Shown in pieces: positions 34,806 to 46,685 of a stretch of 64,000 nt of DNA (positions are counted from its first letter, which is position 1; each line of letters begins with the position of its first letter). A model generated the notes under the pieces. It was given only the letters and a program-made list of their open reading frames with translations. It was not told where the DNA came from and did no database searches. A program made the translations under genes and the position numbers. The DNA is from Lepas anatifera. Lineage: Eukaryota > Arthropoda > Thecostraca > Lepadidae. The stretch is from positions 124,001 to 188,000 of the forward strand of contig JAOTON010001699.1 of assembly GCA_034440635.1 (NCBI GenBank), written 5' to 3'.

Positions 34806-35671
34806 TTAACCCTCGCCCCGCCGGGGGCCATCGATGGCCCCTAGGTTTTTCGGGATAGGAAACGACGGGCGCAGCACCGCGGTTGGAGCTCACCCCTGCA
34901 TCTTTTCCATCATCCTGAAATTTTTAACCCCGGGTCACCCAGGTGGTCCCGACGAGGTAGGTCCCCACTCCCTTTAGGTCTGTGGCTACTTTCAAGTTGA
35001 TCGATTTGAAACTTCCTACACTTCATGACCCCTCCGGGTCTCAGGTTTATCCGGGTTTTTCGATTTCGTGCCTGAGGTCGGTCCAGGCGACCTCTCCCAT
35101 TGGAAAGCATGGGGAAGCTTTTCTGATATAAAGCCACATAAATGATTGCAATACTCAGACTGCTCGAACAACGTTTTTGGCCACTTTCACGGATCCCGGG
35201 GTCTATTTGCCTTTGACTTTTCAGGTTCGGTCACCATAGGTCAAAACAGTATTTTGACAATAACTTTTGACCTATTGGCTAGAGCGGTGAAACAAACACA
35301 TCGTGTTTGTTTGTCACTGGCTTTCATTTGATATACGGGGTCATTTTGACCTTTCGTGACCTCAGGTCTATTGGGTCCGAGGTGACCTCTGGCGGTGAAA
35401 CCACTGGCGGGAGGTCTTTCATTCCACATGCGGAAGTACTGGCAATTTGCTATAATGTACTTACCGGCCTATGCTCTATGACATGAGTTTGCCGTTTGCT
35501 TAATCATTGATTTTGGTGATAGCCGATCTTGACCTATTTGACCTCTGGTAACCTTGACCTGGCACTAAAATGGGTTTTCTACTATTCCGCGCTTTCTTTG
35601 TTTGGTTTGCGTACGCCCTATTTTCGTTAGAGGGGGCCATCTGGCCCCCGGTGTGGCGCCCCCGGGGTTAA
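34806..35671 (+). mobile_element. TTAA-flanked element F3, copy e, nested in F3d
   Basis: TTAA at 34806-34809 and 35668-35671. Same family and orientation as its host. Like F3b it is shortened by many small deletions. The palindrome GGGGGCCATCGATGGCCCC is at 34823-34841. Confidence 0.8.
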
Positions 35672-37115
35672 GCATTGCATATTTGGGTGAAAAATAGCCT
35701 ATCGTGACCTAACTTGACCTCTGGAGGTCAAACCATTGCTTTAAACATATAAATAATTTCTTACTGAATTTACGCGAGCTTTCTAATGCACTTTGCAGAT
35801 TTGCGCTAAGCCCCATATTTTCGGAGTTAGAAGGGGGCCATCGATGGCCCCGGTGGGGCGAAGGTGGCGCCGGACCCCCGGTGGGGCGCGGGTTGACCAA
35901 GCATAGCCAATATGCATATCAATCGACTCGCAATAGCAATCTAAACGGAATGATGTCAAACTAAAAGCTGTACCATCATTTCATGCATAGTTATTGACCT
36001 AAGTCTGAAAGCTGCTTAAATAGCCCCAGATGACCTGTCAGAGGTCAAAGGTAAAAAATTGAAGCACGAACCTGGAAAAGCCCAGGGTACTACGATTTGT
36101 AGAATATGAAAGTATTCTCAGTAGTATCAACACAAATACAGCCCAATTTATATTTTTCTCATGTATTTCTAAAGAAGAGGTCATGGTCGGTACTTGACCT
36201 TAGGTCATTGATATGAAAAATATCGAAATATGAGTTGTAGCACTCGGTGGGCCCTTATGTGGTAAAAGTTTCAATCCGATAGATTCGCCCATTTCTTAGT
36301 TATGCCACCTTAAGCATTTTTTTAGATGAGGTCACTTGACCTGCACTAGTGACCTGACCTGAGATGACCCAACCTTAAAATCTTGGGCCAAGTTTTATAA
36401 TTGATCAAGGATAAGGTGTGACAAGTACGGCGGCGCTTCGCGCCGCCGTTTTTCGTGACGCCGGAAGAACCCGAGGGGGTGTTCAAACACCCCCTCTCAC
36501 CGGGCTGAGCGTTAACTGGCGTTGCCAAGTGTGAAGTATATCATGATATGAAGTCGTAGTTTCGGTACCTCAATGAAAAGGTCAAGGTCAATGGTTAAGA
36601 TCAAAGGTCATGGGTCAAGGTCAATCCCCATTCCCCGCCCAACGGATGCCGATATTGCTTGCTATAGCATACATTGCAGGGAACATCTCATATTGTGACG
36701 CCATAGGTGAATGACCTTGAATGAGCACGATCCCAAAGTTTCAAGAAATATTTCTTGAGACTTCGTCTTTATGGCTTTGGTCCACCTTAAGTACATTTCC
36801 GACTTATTTCTGCATAATTAGTACGCTTCCCAAATCCCAGTATGTCCCGAGCATGGTCAAGGTTTGACTTGCCTCGGTCAATGAAAGCCGGTCATAATCG
36901 ACATCACTATGGCCCCCATATGTCCCCGAATAGCCATTTTTTCTGAGTCCCTTGAGTTTTCGATTTCATGGGAAGCTAACAGCCCCCCCACCAGAAAGCA
37001 CAACAGGTATCCTGCACACGTACTGCCACCTATCGCTATGCTGCTCGAAACCTAGCGAGCGGATCAGAAGCAGAGCTTACTGAACACGCCTGACTAGGAC
37101 AGACTATTTGCGACT

Positions 37116-37738
37116 ATTTGACTTTGAAAGCCTATAAGTTAAAAAAAAATTCAACAGCGCATCGATTGGTGAATACTTTTCGAGAATCGGTTGGCCATTT
37201 TTTTACTTTTAGACCATGAGTCAAAGCCAATATTTTGAGATCGCCACAATCGCGCGGTCGTACTAGTTCGCCTGCATGGGAGATCGACTGGCGACGGTAA
37301 AACGCCATATAAACGAGATTAAATGTCAAGGTCACCCCACATTAAGGGCAAGGTTAAAGGTCACAAATCAAAGTTATGCCAGCAATCTCAAGGTCATTGG
37401 CCCCAGTACTTCCGGTCAAATGGCGTTACCCAGTATGAAGAATGAAGACAGTTTTTTGGGCTTCTGGCTATGACCTTGGCCCGTTCTTGTTGATTTCGGA
37501 GTTTTTGTGCTTAATCACGACATTTCCCAACGAGTCCCGAGCACTGCCAAGATTCGACCTTTAAGACCTTGTTTGAACTTCAAGATATCAATCAAAGTCA
37601 ATAAAATTGGCCATAAATTAATCATCATAGCCCCCACCCGCCCCCCAACTGGAATTTTTCTAAGCCTCGTATTTTATACGATCCTAGGCGGCCTAACAGG
37701 GGCCCCTCCAGTGTGCGTTAGTGCCAGACTCCTCTTAG
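37116..37738 (-). mobile_element. TTAA-flanked element F4, copy d, truncated
   Basis: Sequence collinear with inverted F4a begins near 37116 (GACTTTGAAAGCCTATAAG) and ends with CCCTCCAGTGTGCGTTAGTG and a decayed TTAG at 37735-37738. The other end is lost. The 36998-37115 spacer is unassigned. Confidence 0.75.
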
Positions 37739-38766
37739 CCCGCGCGCCATTGGGGGTCCGGTACCACCTTTGCCCCACAGGGAGGGGGCATCGATGCCCC
37801 CCTTCTAACTCCGAAAATATCAGCGCAAATCTGCAAATCTCATTGGCAAGCTTGTCTAAGTTCAGAAACACTTCGCATGTTTAGGCGCTCAGATCAATAG
37901 TTTGACCTCTAGACGTCTAGAGGTGAAGTTGGGTCACGATAGGCTATTTCCACTCAAATATGCAAAGCTTAAAAAACCTGCAGGACATAGCTCTCATACC
38001 ATTAGGGCTATGGGGATCTAATAAAGTACATTTGATAACAAAATGTCAGGGCTTTCTCCGCTATGTGGAGCATAATGACCTCCCGCCAGTGGTTTGACCT
38101 CCAGAGGGCAGCTCCTGACTTAACATGACCCGAGGTTACGAAAGGTCAGAGAGTGACTGCTGTATTTCAAATGAAAGCCAGTGACGAGATATACACGATG
38201 ACGTTTAATTCAGCACTCTAGCTTAATAAGGTCAAAAGTGATTGTCAAAATACTGTTTTTGACCCATGGTGAACTGTGATGACCTCAGATAGGTCAAAGG
38301 GCAAATCTTGTCCCTGGAATCCGTGAAAGGTTGGCCACGAAGGCTTTGCTGAGACATCTGAGCATTTGCAATCATTTTTGCGACTTTTATATCTTAAAAG
38401 CGCTTTTCACCATGTTTTTTCTTTGAGAGAGGTCACCTTGTGGCCTGATCTCAGGTCACCGAATCCAAAAATCCTGGAAATACATTTTGTAGACCCTGGA
38501 GGGGTCATCAAGTGTGGAAAGTTTGAAATCGATCGGCTTAGAAATTTAGCTATGGTAGAGCTCAAAAGTTGAATTGAGGTGACCTTGGCTGACCTCGCCT
38601 GGTGACCTGACCTAGTGTGGTCCGGGGTAAACATTTCAGGGATGGTGGGAAAATCATGGTGTAAGAGGTAGACCCCTCAACCACGGTGCTGCGTTTCGTC
38701 GTTTTTCTGTTATTTTGAAAAAATCCTTTAGGGGGCCATCGAGGGCCCTGATGTGGTGGGGGTTAA
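37735..38766 (-). mobile_element. TTAA-flanked element F3, copy f
   Basis: TTAG at 37735-37738 (shared with F4d) and TTAA at 38763-38766 (shared with F4e). Collinear with F3a and F3c. The palindromes are present but eroded. Confidence 0.82.
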
Positions 38767-39855
38767 CACGCACAGTGGAGGGGGCCTAAAGTGCTCCCCA
38801 CATATTTTTCCAAAATGGCCGGAGAACCGTTCGCCGCCGGAAAACGCTACTTGACTACATCTGAGAAAATCTATGCACGCGTCGATTGGTGAGGACATTT
38901 TGAAAATTCGTGAATACTTTTTTGCTTAGAGGCTTTCAAAATCATACCTATATTTTGAGACCCTCGCAATCGCGCGGTCGCACCAACTCGCCTATACTCT
39001 TGACCGAGTGGTGACGTCATAATGTCATATAGTCAGTTTATATGTCAAGGTCAACCAACATCAAGGTCAAGGGCCTAGGGTCACAGGTCAAGGTCATTGA
39101 CTCCAGTCATAGGCATCGGAAAAGGGGCGCAGGGGGCCTGGCCCCTATTTTTGGCCCAAAATTTCCTGATCTCAGTCAAAATGAGAGAAAACCCGACATT
39201 TTCATAACCAGCCGCTGCAGAAGGCAGCGAGGAGCCCAGATTTGAACAGTTTTTGGTCCTATCGTGGAAACGTTTTTTGTCAGCATCAGGTTGAAGTTTG
39301 GCTGGCCCTCTCACTTTTTTCCGGTGGCGATGCTTATGATTCCATTATTCCGGTCAGATGACATTATTCAGTATGACAAATTTTATGCTATGACTTCATA
39401 GTTAAGGTTACACAAGGTCAAAGTCAAAGGCCTTTTTCAAGGTCAAATCCTCATTTCACACCCAAAGGCTGCTTAAGTGCTACATATTGTACATGACTGG
39501 GATTATGTCATTTTTTTACCTCATATGTCATTGACCTTGAATGACTTTGACCTCAACATTTCAGAAAACATTTTGTGGGACCTTGCCTTCATGACCTTAG
39601 CCCGGTTTTGGTGTATTTCCAGCTTCCTTCCACATAATCACGGCATTTCCCAATAAGTCTCCGGGACGGCCTAAATTCGACCTTTACGACCTCGTCTAAC
39701 CTTGAGTATATTAACCTAGGCCAATGAAACTTTGTCAAAGGATAGATCACCATCACCCCCACACACCCCCGACGGGCGTTTTCTAACTTTTGGTTTAAGA
39801 TCTCAAGAGTCCTTTTAGGTCCCCTTCTCTGCGCGTTGACGCCAGACCCCTCGTT
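38763..39855 (-). mobile_element. TTAA-flanked element F4, copy e, interrupted by F9a
   Basis: Left TTAA 38763-38766 shared with F3f. Starts CACGCACAGTGGAGGGGG. The right end is eroded around GCGCGTTGACGCCAGACCCC. Split near 39108 by F9a. Confidence 0.78.
39108..39338 (+). mobile_element. hAT-like MITE F9, copy a, nested in F4e
   Basis: Starts CATAGGCATCGGAAAAGG and ends CCGGTGGCGATGCTTATG. The same sequence occurs inverted at 46956-47188. Flanking 8-mers ACTCCAGT and ATTCCATT are only weakly alike. Confidence 0.75.
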
Positions 39856-41514
39856 TTGCACTCGTCTTACTCCCTTGTATCCGTCCTAATCAACTCCTCA
39901 AATTCCTTCAATGGAAAACGCCGCATTGACTGAATAAGAAATGTGTCTACACCAGAGCTGGCGGCTACCAGCGCAGGACGACTGGGCCTCGTCCCTCGAC
40001 CCCTCCCCCATCGAACGATGCCGCCGACGCCCGTCGGCCTCTGGCTCACTGGTTTTTATCAAGGAACCCAACATTTCCTGAGAAGAGTATTTTGAGATTT
40101 TAATGCGCTACAGCATTATTTCGCGTCCGTCGACTTCCTTTCTAGGTGTTACTCATGGTGTGTCCACCGTCAACCTATAACGTAATCTCCAGTGATCTTT
40201 TCTTAATTGCATCATTTGCGAAAGGGGTTTTAAAATGCTGAAACCTACTTAGCTGAGAGCACCATCTGTTTTGCGCTCATTTTGAAGAATAAATCAATCC
40301 CGGCTAGAAATACCTAATGTGAATGTCAGCCATTTCCTGAACATCCATGGTGCAAAGGCAAGGCTCAGATACCCAAACCCTATCAGCGGGCCTGAGTTTT
40401 ATCGAGCGCAAAATCGATACCCGCCGCGCTCAGCGACTGCATCGGCGAGGCGAGCGGTCGGCAGGAAGCTGCCCCTGCAGTGGCTGCCTCGTCCGTCGAC
40501 TGCGGGTAGTTCAATTCCTTCGTGTAACTTTGATTCACGAGCATAACGCTTAATTTCTTATGTTGCCCGTTTAGATCACCATAAAACATGTTTCTATCCT
40601 AAATTCAATGCTCAGCTTAGGATGTAGCTCAAAGTTGACTTACCGGAGCATGGAGCTTGAGGATTGAACATATAACGTCCATTTGATATAGTTACGTTCA
40701 CTACATTGGATGTTTGGCACTTCCTCTTCTGTTTTGGCACTTCCACTCCTTCCTCTCATCCGCAGTCTGCATTTCGGTGTGTAATCGCGGGTGAAGCGCC
40801 TAAGGTCACGCACTCGCACGCAAGTTTGCATCTCTCTCTCCGTTGGTGTCAGTTTCCCTATTCGTCCTTGACGCGGAAAGTGCCCGCCGCAGGCTACGGG
40901 CCCGGAGGGTGGGGGCGATGTCTCCGGTAAATTGAACATCACCATCGCTTTGTGAGGTGACTAATTTGTGCGTTTTGGTGTCCGTTATGTGAATTAGTGA
41001 GTGTTTTCGTATTAACCTAGAATATAAGTGAGTGTTTTCGTATAAACGACCGGCCCGTGGCGGAGACGACAGCGTGGAAGTGTCGACATGCTGATTTCAT
41101 GCATGAATGGCGTTGCAGAATCGGAGTGATATTCCTTCAGGGTGAGACCAAATGTCAAGTCTGTCACTAAATCCTAGCACAATATTATTATTTTGTAATT
41201 TTTCTAGTGTTGATAATGCCATCGCCTGCATAATATTTTAAACGCATTTTTGGAGCCTCAAAAATATATCCCATAGCCGTGCATAACTTGGCACACAGTT
41301 TTAGAATAGGTATTAGAGTCTAACAAGGTCTCTAGCCAGACAAAATAAGCTGCACAGTGAATTGACCTTTAGGTTACCGTGCGAATGGATCCATGGCACG
41401 GTGGCATTTCTGTTATTTGCACTTTTACCCAGGAAAATTTCGCCTGTTGCGGGGCTGGCAGGAAGACCGGCTGTGGTGTATGTTCGGGCGTGCTCGGGCG
41501 TGCGTGCCAGGCTG
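39856..41514. other. No gene recognised
   Basis: Mixed sequence with moderately GC-rich patches at 39950-40040, 40420-40510 and 40860-40930. Short open frames there have no recognisable domain. Confidence 0.35.
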
Positions 41515-41960
41515 TGGAACCGGCCCCGGAGTCACCACGGTGAGTAGGGAGGGTGCCACTCTCTGGAACTGGCCCCGGAGTCACCACGGTGAGTGGGGAG
41601 GGTGCCACTCTCTGGAACCGGCCCCGGTGTCACCACGGTGAGTGGGGAGGGTGCCACTCTCTGGAACCGGCCCCGGAGTCACCACGGTGAGTGGGGAGGG
41701 TGCCACTCTCTGGAACCGGCCCCGGAGTCACCACAGTGAGTGGGGAGGGTGCCACTCTCTGGAACCGGCCCCGGTGTCACCACGGTGAGTGGGGAGGGTG
41801 CCACTCTCTGGAACCGGCCCCGGAGTCACCACGGTGAGTGGGGAGGGTGCCGGTCTGTGGAACCGGCCCCGGAGTCACCACAGTGAGTGGGGAGGGTGCT
41901 ACTCTCTGGAACCGGCCCCGGAGTCACCACGGTGAGTGGGGAGGGTGCCACTCTCTGCCG
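41515..41960 (+). repeat. 49-bp tandem array, each unit with a consensus splice donor
   Basis: The unit is CACCACGGTGAGTGGGGAGG, then GTGCCACTCTCTGGAACCGG and CCCCGGAGT; about nine copies, nearly identical. Each unit contains ACG|GTGAGT, an ideal 5' splice site on the plus strand. A few units carry GTGTCACC for GAGTCACC or CAGTGAGT for CGGTGAGT. Confidence 0.92.
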
Positions 41961-43409
41961 CGGTCTGCTGCTGCGGCTGCTGGCACTGAGTCGGGGCGAA
42001 TCGCCGTGTCCGGCCGTGCCGCACAGGGCTCACCAGCCCGCGGGAAATGACCCCATCTTCCACGGAGCCTGGCGACGGAGCCCGTCTAACGGTGCCGCTG
42101 AGAACAGCACCCGTGGCCGCGGCGCGATTGTGCCAAACAGCGGAAACGACCCCGCGTGGTGTCGGCTGCGGTTGCGGAGCACGGGGCTGCACAGTTCGTG
42201 CAGAGGAGAGGCTCACAACAATCAAAGGCGATGTCAATCCTTTTAGTCATCGGCAGAGGGATTCTACCCGCCAGGGAAGCAACTTTAAAGGTATCAAGCG
42301 ATTTTAGAGGGTCGATGCGACCTAAAGGATGTCGACTGGGTCCTTTCAAACCAAATGCACGCCCGCTTTGAGCCAAAATCGCAACACAGAGTCAACCTAC
42401 AATGTGATGCGCATTTGGGTGAAGGATCGCCCTCGCACACCCCCCCGGCATCAGAGCCTGCAATGAGCGCTGCAAGTGGCCAACATGTCCGGAGGCCGCA
42501 CACTCATTTACAGCTGGCACGGCTGGAGGGAAGTGGAAACGGTGTTGGCGTATGGCGAACGGGGCATCGTCATGGTTAATATTGCCGATGAAAATGAATT
42601 AACGCTTACCGAAGCAAATAACGAACATTTCCAGGGCTTCTTGAAAATGTTCCCCTTTTCTTGACCGTTGAACGTTCTGGCCAGTCCGCGGCGGATGAAC
42701 ACTGGATTGCCCGACACCAGGCTCAACCCAGGGGTAAACGGCCGGCGTCATCACGCGGCGGCGTGTTCTCGTCATCACGCAGTCATCACACACTCCATTA
42801 TTGGTATAATCGAAGACGCGCCGCTCCACCAGCGCGGATGAGCGCGGTCAGTCCGTTACCGGCCCGGCTGTCCATCGGGGGCACCGTGGCGTGTCTGGGC
42901 GCGGTGGCCGGCCAGTGGGATTCTCCCAGCGTCGCCGCCGGCGGCAGTCTCCTCCGCGGCTGCAGTCGGTGGCGACGCTGCAGCGGCTGGCTGCAGGCTC
43001 GGCAGCGCCCCGGCTCCGGCAGACAGTGCCGCGCGGGCCCCGGGGTACGCGGTGGCGCGTGGGTGGTCCCTGAGAACGGCAGGAGGGGAGGCGGCAGCAG
43101 TCGCTCTGCACCGCGTGCTCGGAGACGACCTGCTTGTATGTTGGGCAGGGTCGACCCGGAGTGCGTGCGGTTTTTTGCTATTTAAAGCTGCCTACGTTTA
43201 GTGTTGATGTAGCTTGCGTTGTACGAGACTGATAGCGCGCCTGTGTAGATAATGAAAATACGCGCCGGTTAGTTCTACAAGCGCCGCATGTGCCTTATTC
43301 AGTGTCCATCGACGCTCAACTGTTGAAGACCGCAGCAGCTTTGGTCAGAGTTGTGTTTGCGAGGTGTTTGTGATGCGATACGAGGATTGGATACTCTGAA
43401 ACGAGCGCG
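41961..43409. other. GC-rich, CpG-rich stretch, possible promoter island
   Basis: Parts at 41961-42180 and 42690-43150 are strongly GC- and CpG-rich. It precedes the candidate first exon at 43410 on the plus strand, so a CpG-island promoter is possible. No TATA or initiator element stands out. Confidence 0.3.
42485..42664 (+). CDS. Small open frame, hypothetical
   Basis: ATG at 42485 to TGA at 42662-42664 gives about 59 residues, starting MSGGRTLIYSWHGWREVE. The composition is protein-like rather than repeat-driven. I cannot assign a family and no splice sites or repeat copies support it. It may be chance within a GC-rich region. Confidence 0.15.
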   Translation: MSGGRTLIYSWHGWREVETVLAYGERGIVMVNIADENELTLTEANNEHFQGFLKMFPFS

Positions 43410-43490
43410 ATGGCTAACCGAATCAGTGCGCAGAAGTGGATGTGTCTGGTGGAAGGGAGCGAGCCTGACGACCTGGACCCCACTGCAGAC
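43410..43490 (+). CDS. Candidate first coding exon of an unknown gene
   Basis: ATG at 43410 in a favourable context (GCGCGATGG) starts 27 codons: MANRISAQKWMCLVEGSEPD followed by DLDPTAD. It is followed immediately by GTAAGA, a good donor, in phase 0. The sequence after the donor changes character and stays open only by chance. The acidic end and GC-rich upstream sequence suit a first exon. I do not recognise the protein, and no second exon was found downstream. Confidence 0.38.
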
Positions 43491-44169
43491 GTAAGACCCA
43501 CTGGAGCGCACAAATACCACTGTTTTGGCCATATTTCTAACGGATTTGACGGGACGTATACCCGTCTGGAGGTCTGCTTGGCTCACGTCTGCATGCATGC
43601 TTGCCCTGTATTTGGAGATAAACATAACTATTCACTGACATACACTGTGCATGCAGCCATTCTAGAATATTGTTGCATAACGGGTTTGATAAAGACCATT
43701 AACATCCGAACTAGAGAGGGTTCTGACACTAACGCGCACTGGAGGGGCTGGTGCCATCCTGAGATCTAAATATTAAGAGGCTTAGGTAGAGGCCCGTTTG
43801 GTGGTGTGTGGGTGCTATGGGGATCTACATTTTAGTTTACCTTCTATGACCTAGGTCAATATATTTAAAGTCAAATGAGGTCATAATGATCAAATCGTGG
43901 CCATGCTGGGACCGATTGGGAAATGTCATGATTATATGCGGAAACGAAGTCGGGAATATAGGGAAAGCTGACTAAAGTCATTGAGGGAAGGTCCCAAAAA
44001 TGTTAAATGAATTTTTTGGGCCAAAGCCATGCAAGGGCATTGACCTGTAGTGTCCCAATATGATATATTCCCTATAAAGTACGCTGTAAATTGCGCTTAA
44101 CCGTTGGATGGAAGATGAGGGCTGGCCTTTGAATTTAACCTTTGACTTTGATCTTAACCTTGTGTTAGC

Positions 44170-46197
44170 TTAACCCTCGCCCAACGGGGGGGGGCATCGA
44201 TGGCCTCTCTAAGGTTGTTCCGAATAGCAGAAAAATGCCGAGGCGCAGCACCGCGGTTGAGGGGTCTACCCCATCATTTTCCTCTTCTCACCCCATCATT
44301 TTCCACCGTCCCTAAATTTTTACTCCGGGCCGCACTAAGTCAGGTCGCTAGGCGATGTCAAACAATGTTGTCTCACTTTAACTTTTAAGCTCTACCATAG
44401 CTACATTTCTAGGCCGATCGATTTTAAACTTTCTACACTTGATGATACTTCCAGGCCTATAACATGTATATCAGCGATTTTTCGGTTTGGTGACCTGAAA
44501 TCAGTTCATGAGGTGACCTCTCCAATAGAAAAAACGTGGATTTCCCCTTGCTTTTTCTGTTATGATCTAAAAATTATAGTAAATGATTTAAGATTCTCAG
44601 ATTCCTCAGATGTTTTCTTTGCCACCCTTTCACAGATTTCAGGGACGACATTTTCCCTTTGACTTATCTGAGGCCATTACAGGTCACCAGGGGCGAAAAC
44701 AGTATTTTGACGATATATTTTGACGTAATCAAGCTAGAGTGCTGAATTAAACGATACCGCTTATGTCTCGTCACTGGATTTCATTTTATATACAATATCA
44801 TTTTATGACTTTCTGTGACCTCAGGTCATCTTAGGTCAAGAGGTGCCCTCTGGAGGTCAAATCAATGGCGGTAGGTCATTATGTTTCACATAAGCCTTGA
44901 CATTTTCCTATCAAATGTACTTTACCAGTCCTCAATAACTCTAATGGCATGGGAGCCATATCCAGGTTTCTTAGGCATTGCATATATATAAATGAAAATA
45001 GTCTATCGTGACTCAACTTGACCTCTGGAGGTCAAACTTTGACCTGAGCGTTAAAACATGTGATGTAAACCCAAACTGAATTAACACGCACCCCGCTGAG
45101 GGGGCGAAATTCGCCCCCCTCTTGGTTTTTCCCCAGATAGCTCAAAAACGAAGAGACGCAGAACAACAAAACTTACAGTACCTTATCCTTGATTACTTTT
45201 ACACGTTTGACCAAATTTTTTAGTTCAAGTCTTGTCAGGCCAAGGAGCTATTCAAGGTCAAGTGATCCGACCTCAAAACCTAAAATCACGAGTTTGAATC
45301 GGCGCCCAGGGAACATCAGCAAACCGATCAGTTTGAAACTTCCACAATATGATAGGGTCATTAGGGTCTACAAATCTGTTATCTCATAATTTTGATATTG
45401 TTGACCTAAGGTGGGGTCAATTTTTTGGTCACCTCGTTATAAGTCTGTGGTGAAAAATAGAATGGGCTCGTTTTCAGTAAATACTGGATAGATAAAGCTA
45501 AAAATCCTCAAACCGTCTATTCTTACCACGATCTTGACCATAAAACTGAGTTTTTGGGTATCTGACCTCTGAAAGGTCATGTCAGGTCACGGGAGCATAC
45601 AGTTATTTGTTTTCCAATAACTTCTCACTGAATTGAGATAAAGCTACCATTTTGCTTGCATTGTGCTTATATTGTCTCGGGGAGTCGATCGATATGCAAC
45701 ATGACTATACCAGGTCACTCTGTGATCCTGACCTAGCTCGAGGTCAGGTCATGTTCTTGATTTAACCTACCAAGGTCATATTATACATCATTCGATTCAC
45801 CTCGATGGGAGGAATCCAATGATGCATACAGATTTGCTCTAGCCCCTGAGGACAGATCTAGAGATAGAAACGTATGTACACTGCTCTGTTGTAAGCCTAT
45901 GGAGCCTTCTTTGACCTATGCTGACCTCAATATTGACCTGAGATAAAAATTCTTCGTTTAAAATCTCTTCCTCTTGTCAAGAGCTTTCGAACGCCGCCCG
46001 TAATTTTCTTTTAGCTTTCGTGGGAATGAGATACGGAGGGGGCAAAAACGCCCCCCCAGCGGGGCGCGTGTTAACATAGGCCATCCGACGCACCTCGCAA
46101 ATTTGCGGTAACCCCCATATTTTTGGAGTTAGAGGGAGGCATCGATAGCCCTCGGTGGGGCGAAGGTGCCGCCGGAGCCCGGTGTGGCGCAGGTTCA
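44170..46197 (+). mobile_element. TTAA-flanked element F3, copy g, nested in F4f, split by F11b
   Basis: TTAA at 44170-44173 and a decayed TTCA at 46194-46197. The F3 sequence is split at 45081 and finishes at 46075-46193, where the region around GGCATCGATAGCCC is the eroded end palindrome. Confidence 0.82.
45081..46074 (+). mobile_element. TTAA-flanked element F11, copy b (full length, 986 bp)
   Basis: TTAA at 45081-45084 and 46071-46074. Ends CACGCACCCCGCTGAGG and CAGCGGGGCGCGTG. Left palindrome GGGGGCGAAATTCGCCCCC at 45100-45118; right hairpin with GGGGGC and GCCCCC arms near 46037-46056. Several AGGTCA words. No ORF. Confidence 0.84.
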
Positions 46198-46685
46198 CTG
46201 TGGCGTCACAGCGTAATGTACATCATACGGGGTAATGTCATTTTACCGGAAGCACTAGGATCAATGACCATGAAAACACTGGTTTGGCCTCGACCTGTGG
46301 AATTTAACTTTGGCCTTCATGTTGAGTGACCTTGACATATTATCTCACTTACATTACGTTATGACGTCACCACGCGGTCTCCAATGCAAGCAAACTGGTA
46401 CGACCAGCTCGATTGTGGTGGTCTTAGAATATAGGTCTGATTTTGAAAGGGCTATGAAGAAAAAAATTGTCTGGTTTTCAAAATTCTCACCCCAATCAAC
46501 ATGCTTGCTAATTTTCTCAAATGTGGCCAATAAGCGTATTCCGGCTGCAAATGTTTATCCGGCCATCTCAGAAAAATAGGTGGGGGACTCTGTTTTAAGG
46601 GCTTAAACTGTTTTCAGCGTTTATCACCAAAACGGCGAAGCTGACTTGTGTGGCTAAAGCCTAATTTGACTGACTGTCTTGCTGT

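Larger units (their letters stand above)
33640..35895 (+). mobile_element. TTAA-flanked element F3, copy d, nested in F7a and itself split twice
   Basis: TTAA at 33640-33643 and a decayed TTGA at 35892-35895. It carries palindromes around GGGCCATCGATGGCCC at both ends. It is split at 34180 by F11a and at 34806 by F3e. After each insert the F3 sequence continues exactly where it stopped, compared with F3h. Confidence 0.84.
33277..36515 (-). mobile_element. TTAA-flanked element F7, copy a (F2 relative), interrupted by F3d
   Basis: TTAA at 33277-33280 and 36512-36515. Its right half is homologous to inverted F2, including the hairpin GGCGGCGC/GCGCCGCC at 36429-36447. Near the right end is a 24-bp palindrome (36473-36496) with arms GAGGGGGTGT/ACACCCCCTC. 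Its left half matches 63475-64000. The F7 sequence breaks at 33640 and resumes at 35896, with CATAGCCAATATGCATATC equal to the uninterrupted copy near 63810. Confidence 0.82.
32902..36997 (-). mobile_element. TTAA-flanked element F4, copy c, host of a four-level nest
   Basis: The outer F4 starts TTAGCACGCACACTGGAG at 32902 and runs to the TTAA at 33277. It resumes after 36515 with sequence collinear with inverted F4a, to about 36997 where it is truncated. Everything between belongs to F7a and the elements inside it. The F4 part keeps tandem TCAAGGTCA words at 33200-33235 and 36581-36630. Confidence 0.75.
43725..46595 (+). mobile_element. TTAA-flanked element F4, copy f, interrupted by F3g
   Basis: F4 sequence begins near 43725 (ACTAACGCGCACTGGAGGGG), stops at TTAA 44170, and resumes at 46198 with sequence collinear with F4a from its GTCATAGCATAATATATGTC region. 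It fades at about 46595. The outermost ends are eroded. Confidence 0.78.
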
